DNA of 64,000 nt from positions 38,920,095-38,984,094 of the forward strand of contig NC_050097.1 in the NCBI RefSeq assembly GCF_902167145.1. The letters are read 5' to 3'. Under the pieces are notes generated by a model that had not been told where the DNA came from, searched no databases, and was given only the letters and a program-made list of their open reading frames with translations. Below, in pieces: positions 54,690 through 64,000 of the stretch. The position numbers and the translations under genes are program-made. Source of the stretch: Zea mays. Its lineage: Eukaryota > Streptophyta > Magnoliopsida > Poales > Poaceae. Positions within the stretch are counted from its first letter, which is position 1. Every line of letters starts with the position of its first letter.

Positions 54690-55369
54690 GGAGCCAGGTG
54701 CGTGCTCGTCTGACGGCGTCACGCTACTGTGCGGGGCCCACACACAGCGAGCGGTATTACACGGGCCCACATGCCACACCACACGCGTCGGCGTGCAGGA
54801 AGCCGAGCGCGCTTGAATCGCTCAGAGGCCATCGATCCCATGTATCTTTTAACTAGAAGTAATTAAAGATGTTCTTTAGTATTTGTTGATGGATACAAAG
54901 CACTACTAAAGAGGATATACGGAAGCCTAGGGCTTTATATATATATAAACTTTATATATTTATATCACTTGTAATATATATCAGTACATATTTAAATTCG
55001 TGTATTTGATGGAATTATACATATATATTAAGAGTGTTATATATTAATAGTAATACATATAGACTGTAAAATTTTATATATTGTCTTGGTCTTTTTTATT
55101 TACAAAATTACTATAAAATAAACATACAACTAATTACCACTGTGAACGTCGATATACATTGCACATTTTAACTCATCTAACTTGGGATTTTGATGGAAGA
55201 CTTCTTCTGTCACAGTGGAACTCTCTATCTTTGAAGATAACTAGGCTGTATAAGAGCCCTACGAGTTGTTCTTGAATTCTCACGACCTCATCTAAATGGA
55301 AGACTCCTTTCTTTATTTTCGGTAGTTGTTATTTGCTAATTAATTAATATCGTAAATCTAATATTTTTG
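54690..55369. other. AT-rich intergenic DNA, nothing recognised
   Basis: TA-rich runs (54935-55085) but no open frame or terminal repeat of note before the retroelement at 55375. Confidence 0.5.
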
Positions 55370-55374
55370 GATAT

Positions 55375-56043
55375 TGTTGGGAGCCTTCGTCTTCCGAAGG
55401 TCCTCAAAAATATGATTAACAATGTTTCCCAAGTATAATACATGTACAGGAATCTTCGGACTCGGAATGAACCTATACACAATATGAAAAGCATGGTCGG
55501 GACGAAGGTTGAATCAGTTCCGAAGCTACGCGCAGGGAAGCTTCGGCTGAGCAACAGAAAACGGAACCAACTTAAAGAGAAAAAGGCTATCTAGTCCTCG
55601 ATAGATTGTCCTTAAGTCGATAGTAAACATAAAGGGCATGAATGTAATTTTACAAAGGCTGTGCCCTGTGCCTATAAATAGATGAACAGTACTTCCGTAC
55701 TGTTCACGCTGACTTGTATTCACTCGTGTGTCACACTTGGACTTTTGCCTTCCGTGAAACCGAATGTACAAATGTAATTCAGTATTGTTCATGTTCATTC
55801 ATGATGATATAATAAATATATATAAATGGTGTCATATGATTATTCATGTTATTTCTCATGTTTCATATGCTTCTACTTCCATTAATATACAATATGATGA
55901 TGAAGGTACGTCATTCATAACCTTCGTCTGAAGATCATTATATCCTAAGAGAGATAATGCTTCGAAGGACGAAGGACATTAACCATTAATGTTTTGTGTT
56001 GCCTTGTTCTTAACTCATAGCATTTGAGAACAAGTCCCCAACA
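55375..56043 (+). repeat. 5' LTR (669 bp)
   Basis: TGTTGGGAGCCTTCGTC to AGTCCCCAACA, with CCTATAAATAG (TATA) near 55672. The primer-binding site TGGCACCCACCTCCGG follows at 56045. Confidence 0.88.
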
Positions 56044-56101
56044 TTGGCACCCACCTCCGGTGAACTCAATCGACCACCTTCGGCAAGCCGTGACCTTCGT
56101 C

Positions 56102-57607
56102 ATGCCGCCGAAGAAAACTTCTTCAGGGCTAGGGGCTGCACTGCAGCCACTGGACGTCAACCATGACACACTGCGCGAAGCTCGAACTCAAAAGAGGAAG
56201 GCTACAAGTCCAACACCCCAGGAGGAGGAGCTGGATCAAGAGATAAGGGATCTCGAAGCTATCCATCAACAGGTCGAAAGGAAGAGAGAGAAAATGCTTC
56301 GTCTTTTCGATCTACAGAAGAATATCGATGAAGCCGCTGAAGAAATACATCATCTTACTCAAGATGACCAGGACCGAAGACCTCCACAAAGAGAGCTTTG
56401 TTAGGACAATTCCTACAATGATGATGATTGGTATGACGATTTCTATCATGAAAATTTTGCTTTTGATGATGCTTCTCCTCTATCAGCAGAATTGCAGGCT
56501 ACCCCACGACCCCCATCATACAAGCCACCTCAGCTCCCCATGTATGATGGGCACTCAGATCCGAAGCAGTTTCTGATGAGCTACGAAGCAACTATATCTT
56601 TGTATGGGGGCAATACCGCAGTCATGGCGAAGTCCTTCGTCATGGCAGTCCGAAGTGTGGCCTAGACATGATACTCTTTTCTCTGGCTAGGGACAATCAC
56701 GTCATGGCAGAAGCTTAAGGACATGCTGGTCACCAATTTTCAAGGGTTTCAGACGAAGCCAGTCACTGCTCAGACCTTGTTCCAATGCACTCAAGACCAT
56801 GAGGAGTACCTTCAGGCATATGTCCGAAGGTTCTTGCGCCTGAGAGCACAAGCGCCTACGGTGCCCAATGAAATCGTCATTGAGGCCATGACCAAAGGTC
56901 TTTGGCCAGGGCCTACGACTCAATACTTCGCCAGGAAACCCCCCAAACTCTGGAGAAGCTGCTTCAGAAAATGGATGAGTACATCCAGGCTGACAATGAC
57001 TTCCGCCAAAGAAGGGAGGAAGCTTACAGATTTTCTGAGATGACTAGGGGCTTCGGAGGAAGAATCCACCCTAGGCATGTCAGATCAATCCATAGCTCCA
57101 GTCAGAACGATGACAAAAGGAGGCCAGTTTCAGAGGCCACAACACAACTCACAGTCTTCAGGACAGCAGCAAAGCTCCTTCAGGCCACCAGCTCCAAGGG
57201 GCCGAGGCGGCAGGGGCTTCGGAGGAAGATATGGGGATCAGCCCAGGAAAATCTATTGCTTATTCTGTGGTGAAGACAAGGGCCACACTACAAAAACGTG
57301 TCAGATCACCATTCAGAAGCAAAAAGAGATTGCCGAAGCAGAAGCCCGGCAGAATCAGCCGAAGCAGGTCTTACATACTGCTTCGTGCCACTCTCCCTAC
57401 ATACCAGAATATGTGGGCAATCAACCTGCAGCTTCTGTTGCTTCAGCAAGCCATTCACAAGCTTCTTGGCCTCAGCTCCCACCGCTACCACCATTGCAAC
57501 CTACTTATACCCGAAGCCAGCAGCCAGAAGGGCGACAACACCCACAACAGCAATGTGACTTCAGGGAGGAGTCCGAAGCTCATACGGTCAACAACACTGT
57601 ACCATAA
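56102..57607 (+). pseudogene. Gypsy-type gag, broken
   Basis: ATG at 56102 (MPPKKTSSGLGAALQPLD). Same domains as the 42158-43675 gag, including FQGFQTKPVTAQTLFQCTQD and a zinc knuckle CLFCGEDKGHTTKTC near 57260. Lesions: TAG at 56402-56404, TAG and TGA near 56661-56670 (in the QTWYSS region of the young copy), and frameshifts near 56940 and 57110. It ends NNTVP, TAA at 57605-57607. Confidence 0.85.
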
Positions 57608-57769
57608 TCAAAGCACATATACTGAGCAATATCCTACTTCTGAAATACTTTTACTTTTCACGCCATTTTGCTTTCTGTATGAGGAACAAGCAATGAAAAC
57701 TTAGTTTTAATTTCTTATAATGATTCTGCCTGTACCAGAATGAAATATATCTTCTTCACAGATTTACGA

Positions 57770-58195
57770 AGCTCAAAAGTCGTTCCTAAGGGAATGCAGA
57801 ACTAAAATAAATGAAGCTACAAAAGTCGTTCCTAAGGGAGCGCAGCGTACGTTTTTTGCTCAAAAGTCATTCCTAAGGGAACAGAGAGCCAAAATTGAGG
57901 AAGCTACAAAAAGTCATTCCTAAGGGAGCACAGTGTAAGTTTTTTGCTCAAAAGTCGTTCCAAAGGGAATGCAGAGCCAAATACCGCCGAAATATAAGGC
58001 GAAGAAGTTCAAAAGTCGCTCCTAAGGGGATGCAGAACTTATACCGCCGAAATAGAAGGCGAAGAAGTTCAAAAGTCGTTCCTAACGGGATGCAGAACTT
58101 ATACCACCGAAATAGAAGGTGAAGAAGCTCAAAAGTTGTTCCTAAGGGGATGAAGAGCTTAGACTCAAAAGACGTTCCTAAGGGGATGCAGAGTC
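57770..58195 (-). repeat. Degenerate tandem array with 60-bp period
   Basis: Repeated AAAGTCGTTCCTAAGGGRATGC phrase (split copies across 57775-58190), most regular at 57980-58125 with 60-bp spacing. Counterpart of 41662-41850 between convergent genes. The minus strand is open with KFCIPLGTTFELLRLLFRRY units. Confidence 0.8.
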
Positions 58196-58649
58196 CTGTA
58201 TTCCAGTGTGGGCGCGTGTGTGTGTCTTCGGCATCCTCATCATTTTGCATCATACCATCACATCATTTTGCATAACATTACATCATACATCATATTGCAT
58301 TAACGGCACAAGAATCGAATACGAAGCCAATCTTCGGCAAATGCTTCGTCCATATGAAAATGTGCTAAGGCACGAAGTAAGCTTCGGAAAATACAGTTTT
58401 ATCAGACTTACCATAAGAAGGGATCTCTTTCTTTACGAAGCTTGAAAAGAAGGGAAGATGTTTTTTCGCCGAAGGCTCAAAAACGGTATGTGTAAATTTC
58501 ATGCATCGCAAAGAAATAAGTTACAATAATTTACATATTCGATTAATGTTACATACATCAAATGTTATATAGTTTTGTTACAATAGAAGCTTAATGTTCA
58601 TTCCATTGTCCCATACATCAAGCATTTCAAAATATTGTTACAATAGAAT

Positions 58650-61600
58650 CTATTCTTCTCTAAGGACTTTTTCCGCAACTTCGTGCAAAAGTTTATCGAC
58701 GACTTCGTCAATAATGTAGTCTGCCATGCTTATAATAACCAGTGCTTCCTTCATTTCTGGATCAGCTAGGGGATCGTACGGTTCCGGTGGCGGGGATAGT
58801 TCAGCTGAAGTAGGTAAATTGATTAGTTCGAAGCCACAAAACAAGTACCGAAGCTAAAAAACCAAAAAATAATACCGATACGCCTTTGGCGTTCTGCAGC
58901 CTCTTCAGCTTGCTTTGCTTCTGCTCGGGCGTCGTGGGTGTCCTTTTCATTCTTTTTTATAATCTCGTGGGCCAGCTCGCGACCACCATTCACCCAGACA
59001 TCGTTATAAAACTTCCCGCCCATTAAAGTTGCTTTGGCTGAAGGATCCTTCGTATCCTCTATGGAGATGGCAGCTTCGGTCTGGGCTATAGCCTTAACGT
59101 GATCACATCCGGCTTTCTCCAGAATAGTTGAGATTCCCCGCGTGCCGAAAAACGCGCAAATATTCCCGCGATCATTTAAGATTTCCTCGAAGGCTTCGAC
59201 TTCTCCACTTATCCATTCAATAACGCCCTCGGGGTCGCCTCGGATAAAATTTTCTTCAGAAGGATAGACACCCACTTTGGAGAAGCTAGTTTTTAATTTT
59301 TTTTTCACGCAATCCAAGGATTTTTCAAAACACTTCTCCTTGGATTCGCGAAGTTCTTTAACATTTTTCTCTAATTTATTCTTCCAATATTCACTAATCT
59401 CCTGGTTAGCCTGTGCGAGCGCGCAGTTCTCCTTAGCTTCGGCCAGTTGTCTCCGAAGGTCTTCAATCTCGGTTTTCTGGGCTTCGGCCTGAGCATTGTA
59501 ATTAACTTTGTCTTCTTTTACTTTGTTCATCAATGAAATCAAAATTTTGTCTTTTTTAGACCTTCATTTCTCAGTTCAATCACCTCTGAGCGAAGGTTGT
59601 TAAGAGCCACTGTATAGCCTTCGTCTTCGACGCTCTTCTGTGCCCTCAAGGCATTACTAAGAATTAAGCCCTGCAAAGAAGAAGAAAGGATTGAGCATGG
59701 CAATAAAGTACTTCATTTTTCAACTTCAAAGTTAACTTCTATACCTTTATACTGTTGTACGCAAGACTATCAGCAAGATCATCCTTCGATAAGACCGAAA
59801 GGCCTTCTTCAAGCTTAGGAAATCCCATACTCTTAGCTATTTCCCGGCAAACAGATATTTCTTTGTTGTCTGGGAGGCAGTATAGGAAATCATCTTCGTC
59901 AGTGCTGTTAAACACTAGAGCTCCCTTCGGATATTTTAATTTTTGGGCATAGTGTCTGGCTTCAAGGATTTCTTCTTCGTATAATTCTTCCCCGAAGCAT
60001 GTCGATAAATGTAATCAACATCTTCGGTTGGGGCTTCGAGGGCAGGGGATTTTGCTTTTTCTGCCATGCTGGTATCCGAAGTTTGCTGATCAGCTTTGTC
60101 TTCAGGCGCGACAGCCTTCGCCTCAATGGGCGCTGAAGACCCAGCTTCGGCCTCATCTTGGACTTTGGCAGCTTCAGCATTTTTCTTAGTAAGTCCAGGG
60201 CTCAAGGCCTTTGTGGTCTTCAAGACAGCGTCCAACACGCTGGCCATTCTCCTCCTCTTGGGAGTTGCGGCAGGAGCCTTTTGCACCTTTGGCAATTTTG
60301 CCTCAGCTGGTGGGCTCAGAATTTCAGGTATTTTCTCTATTTTTTCCACCTGTGGCTCTTCGACTTTATCATTCTTAGCTTCGGCTGGCCCGACTGTAGA
60401 TACCTTTAGCATTATAGTCGGCTCTTCAACGTTCTACACAATCGGGGCAGCTTGTCGTGCTTCGACAGTTGAAGAGGCCCCTTCGCCAAATTCAGGCACT
60501 ACAGCCAGTTCAATATACCACGGCCGGTGGGTCATAACCTTCACTTTTTTGCCCTTCGGCACATCAGTGGTGGCCGAAGCAACAACTTTTCTCTTTTTCC
60601 CTTGCCTTCGCAGCGGGTAGTGATAATCAGGGTATACGAAGCTTATTGCATCGAATACTCTATTCAATCTTTTTTCCCCGGTCCCCGAAGGCTGCGGACA
60701 AGGCATCATCTTCGGCCTTCGAATATGTTCCAACTAGCTCGTCACTGGTAGCTTCAATACATTTCAACCAGTCATCGTCTGGCTCATCAAACTTCTCCCT
60801 AAATCTGAAGGTATACTTCAATCGGACTAGACCACCCTCACTAGAATCGGCAGTGGTCTCCTTCGGCATATCCTAGCTCTCCACAAGTGGCCATACCCTG
60901 AAGGCTATATGCTCTTGAATTAAATCCCTCGTGCCAATGAAGGCACACACAGTACTGAAGGCCTTCTGACATGCTTCAACATTGCCATAAATTTCCACCT
61001 TCGGCCTTCGGAGGCCGAAGCGAGACTAGATGGGGCGCTGGATAATTTCCTTGACGTCTTCCCTTGTCTTTAAATCATTTTTAACGTAAAACCACTCCAT
61101 CCATTCCCCGGGCCATCTTTTCCGGAATGTTGGCACCGGGTGGCTTGCATTAGAACGGGCAATGAACCCGTAACAACCGAAGTTGTTGTGGTATTGTTCT
61201 TTGCCAATAGCCTTCGTCTCATATAAAAGCTCGTGCTGTCGTGCATGCTGCAAAAGCACTTTGCGCTCGGCTCCAGCCCCTGGCCCCTTACAGCCCAGAC
61301 AAATAACCCCATCCTGATTATAGCTTCAGGGGTAATCTGATGAAGAAAGATTTGGAATATCTTTAATACTTCGACCACAAATTTACTCAGCGGAAACCGG
61401 AGGCCTGCCTTCCAGAAGCTTCGGTAAATAACAACTTCATTTTCCTCTGGAGCAGGGGCATTTCTATCTCCTCCAACTCTGACAATAGACATGTCGTGAA
61501 AATACCTCCCCCTCATGGCATCAATATGACTCTGTTTGATAGTCGACTTTTCGAAGATAGTATGACTTGGCCGCCAGGGCCGATCCTTAGAATCTTCATC

Positions 61601-61802
61601 CCCACTCTCCACGTCATAACTATCACTGTCTTCAGAATCTTCGGATAAACCCTCCATGATCTCCTTAGTAATTTTCTCTATTTGTTTTTGCCATGGACTC
61701 ATAAAATCCAGCGATGAAAGGATCTGCAACTTTTTTCTCTTCATACAACTTTGTCTCCTCGGTTATTTTCTTCTCTTCAGTCATCTTCTTCTCTCCACTC
61801 AT
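58650..61802 (-). pseudogene. Antisense PF04195-like cargo gene, broken copy
   Basis: Minus strand: exon 1 61802-59745, exon 2 59670-58876, exon 3 58804-58650. Introns at 59671-59744 and 58805-58875 sit at the same places and phases as in the 37932-41155 gene. The domain block VIYRSFWKAGLRFPLSKFVV, then HELLYETKAIGKEQYHNNFG, FRKRWPGEWMEWFYVKNDL, is clear. Frameshifts near 61690 and 61230, TAG near 61028, TAG near 60875, a TAG near 60434 and further frameshifts near 59960 and 59550 disrupt it. It starts MSGEKKMTEEKKITEE, longer at the N-terminus than the young copy. Exon 3 ends DEVVDKLLHEVAEKVLREE. Confidence 0.8.
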
Positions 61803-61953
61803 CTTCTTCTCTTCAAATTTGGAGCAAACGTGCCTTTAAACTGAAGCTCTAAAAACTCGAAAATCAGGCAAGAGCTAATGAGCAAGAGCTAAAAGTTTGA
61901 GAAAATAACGCAAACGGCAGAAATGGCGTATCAAATGCTGCCGCTATGGTTCA

Positions 61954-61961
61954 TATTTATA
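61954..61961 (-). promoter_or_regulatory. TATA box of the broken antisense cargo gene
   Basis: Minus strand GCGTATAAATATG, about 150 bp before the ATG at 61802, equivalent to 37781-37788. Confidence 0.55.
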
Positions 61962-62116
61962 CGCCCAGTGTGTTGCAACTTGGTGGGCCCCATCTGTCAT
62001 TGACTGTTGCTATTCTAGCAAAGGGAAGGTGTTTTTTCGGACCTTCAGCTTAAGGCCTTCGTTCACGTCGCAGTCTGAATTCGTTGTTATAACAAATTAA
62101 TACTGTGAGGGGCTAT

Positions 62117-62785
62117 TATTGGGGGCCTTCGTCTTCCGAAGGTCCTCAAAAACACGATTAACAATGTTTCCCAAGTATAATACATGTACAGGAACCTTCG
62201 GACTCGGAATGAAGCTATACACAATATGAAAAACATGGTCGGGACGAAGGTTGAATCAGTTCCAAAGCTACGCGCAGGGAAGCTTCGGCTTAGCAACAGA
62301 AAATGGAACCGACTTAAAGAGGAAAAGGCTATCTAGTCCTCGATAGATTGTCCTTAAGTCGATAGTAAACATAAAGGGCATGAATGTAATTTTACATAGG
62401 CTGTGCTCTGTGCCTATAAATAGATGAACAGTACTCCCGTACTGTTCACGCTGACATGTATTCACTCGTGCGTCACACTTGGACTTTTGCCTTCCGTGAA
62501 ACCGAATGTACAAATGTAATTCAATTTTGTTCATGTTCATTCATGATGATATAATAAAGATATATAAATGGTGTCATATGATTATTCATGTTATTTCTCA
62601 TGTTTCATATGCTTCTACTTCTATTAATATACACTGTGATGATGAAGGTACGTCCTTCATAACCTTCGTCTGAAGATCATTATATCCTAAGGGAGATAAT
62701 ACTTCGAAGGACGAATGACATTAACCATTAATATTTTGTGTTGCCTTGTTCTTAACTCATAGCATTTGAGAACAAGTCCCCAACA
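62117..62785 (+). repeat. 3' LTR (669 bp)
   Basis: Aligns end to end with 55375-56043 with scattered substitutions. Its first dinucleotide is TA, a likely point change from TG. Confidence 0.88.
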
Positions 62786-62790
62786 GATAT

Positions 62791-63757
62791 AATATTATTA
62801 ATAGAAAATATATGATGTGTGATTTCACTTGTATTTTATCATCGTTTTTCAAACATCTTGTTACCTACGAACATGTCAATGAATTCAGAAACTCAGTATC
62901 CACAAAAATTGTTGTCTTGCAATTTTTAGTGGAGCTGCGGCTTCTAAGAAAGTATGAGTGGTGAGGAGAAGGGCGAGGCTTTAGACCACGTTGTTTGGGC
63001 ACCGTTGTCCTAGGGTTAGGGCTGATGGCTGGAAGGGGTGTGGTACTATTCACGAGATGAACAGTACCCGCGGTGAACAATAGCCACAAGGAAAAGGAGA
63101 AGCCGAGCAAGATGATTTGTTTGCTTAATCTTTCATTGATTGAAGGGATACATTTATAGGACTGAGATAGCAGCCGTCCTTATCTAATATCTTAACCAAC
63201 CAAATCCTTATCTATCTAAACAAACTCATTATCCCTATCCATCTAAACAAACTTACTGATACTTATCCATCCAAACAAACTAACTGATTTTATTAGGGCT
63301 TCTAGGCTGTCGGCCATAACAGTTAGTAACACTAATAGGAGAATAGGTTATAAAGTTGTCGAGGGATAAGATTCTTGGTCCCAAGGGCCCATCGGCCAGT
63401 GAGCACGCTAGAGAAAAGTCTATGGTAACTGAGGCCCGCTGTGCAGCTGGAGGAGAAAAGATAGCATCTATCCTAAAAGCACCCGTCCTCAAACGAGCAC
63501 CACGACACCGAGCCCAGGGTTGGGCATGATAGAACTAGATAGGGGGGTCGGCCGAGCCAAATTGAAACCACTCGAGTGGATACCTCACCCGACCCGAGAC
63601 TGACCTGTCATAAGTGACCAGATGCATTAACTATGCTTGACACCAAGCCACGCCAGAGTCACCGGCCTGCCTCCCACTCATGACCTATGAGCTCCTTGGA
63701 CTGCAGCACATTCATAGCCTACGAATCCCTCAAACTGCAACACACTTATGGCCTGCA
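62791..63757. other. Unassigned repeat-like DNA at right edge
   Basis: Minus-strand CCTATAAATG near 63149 and paired GAACAGTACC/GGTACTGTTC motifs at 63050-63070 look LTR-like, but neither end could be fixed. Short frames here have no recognisable domain. Confidence 0.35.
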
Positions 63758-64000
63758 CCCTCCACCAACCTACGACACACACTCATGACCTATTGGGACT
63801 AGGTTTGAGTGCACAGACCGCTGGTAGGGCGCAACATGACGAGTCGCGCTGAGCCCTAGGCTACGAAGGCCAAGGGTCGACGTTTCTCGAATGATGGCGC
63901 TTAAGCCCTCCACCAACTTGCGGCACACTCATGACATATTAGGACTAGGTCTGAGTGCACAGACCGCTGGCAGGGCGCAACATGACAAGCCGCGCTGAGC
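63758..64000. repeat. 148-bp tandem repeat running off the window
   Basis: Unit one begins CCCTCCACCAAC at 63758 and unit two at 63906. GAGTGCACAGACCGCTGG and GGGCGCAACATGAC recur in both. Upstream, CACTCATGACCTAT-like phrases (63677-63750) suggest an older inner repeat. Probably a retroelement 3' array. Confidence 0.75.

Larger units (their letters stand above)
55375..62785 (+). mobile_element. Older relative of the 36966-44408 element, plus orientation
   Basis: 7411 bp; LTRs 55375-56043 and 62117-62785 (669 bp each, several differences; the 3' LTR starts TA not TG), duplication GATAT (55370-55374 and 62786-62790). Same plan as the young element: primer-binding site, gag (56102-57607, broken), 60-bp array, antisense three-exon gene (61802-58650, broken), polypurine tract GTGAGGGGCTAT. 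No pol. The sequence is clearly homologous but diverged, so it is a sister subfamily and not a direct copy. Confidence 0.85.

Noticed and set aside
54462..54856. Overlapping GC-rich frames of 83-125 residues
   Set aside because: They arise from a 43-bp GC-rich tandem duplication and have no recognisable domain.

Overview
The window is repeat-dense grass DNA and is almost certainly maize (Zea mays) or a close relative. The evidence is nested Copia elements with Sirevirus-type LTRs rich in CACCGGAC/GTCCGGTG palindromes, Grande-type gypsy elements carrying antisense genes, a MuDR-like Mutator element, Stowaway and hAT miniature elements, and one ordinary spliced plant gene. No bacterial gene, CRISPR array, rRNA or tRNA gene was found. 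All family names rest on reading the sequence; no database search was possible.

Layout. (1) 1-3837 is the 3' part of a plus-oriented Grande-type gypsy element with two antisense open frames, a 560-bp hAT element and a 3' LTR. It sits inside (2) a MuDR-like Mutator element that runs to 14188. That element has a plus-strand transposase pseudogene (3838-5938) converging on a minus-strand gene of unknown function, whose exon 1 is split by (3) a gag-only Copia element (7759-13694, TSD GATAC). (4) 14189-15738 is flanking sequence with a Stowaway element. (5) A minus-oriented Grande-type element starts at 15739. Its antisense cargo gene is split by (6) a decayed Ji-like Sirevirus (17569-35223, TSD GATGG), which in turn carries (7) an Opie-like Sirevirus (24451-33872, TSD GTTGG) with an open pol and a gag broken by two stops. 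(8) 36966-44408 is a complete, apparently very young gypsy-type element (TSD GTGAG) with gag but no pol, and with an antisense three-exon gene. (9) 45500-49530 holds the only clear host gene, an FLX-like (FLC EXPRESSOR-like) coiled-coil protein with a 15 x 27-bp coding minisatellite. (10) 49531-55370 is intergenic, with a hAT-like element, a solo LTR and short repeats. (11) 55375-62785 is an older relative of element 8 in the opposite orientation (TSD GATAT). (12) The right edge carries a 148-bp repeat that runs out of the window.

How the parts relate. Most coding sequence belongs to transposons. The recurring theme is gypsy-type elements that lack pol or have a long 3' region, and that carry a separately promoted gene on the strand opposite gag. 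In the two related elements (8 and 11) the cargo gene keeps the same two introns in the same positions and phases although most of the frame in one copy is broken. In both, the gag and cargo genes converge on a 60-bp tandem array that is itself open as a 20-residue repeat. The MuDR-like element uses the same convergent layout. These are the features most worth following up, together with the low-complexity repeat expansion in the FLX-like gene.
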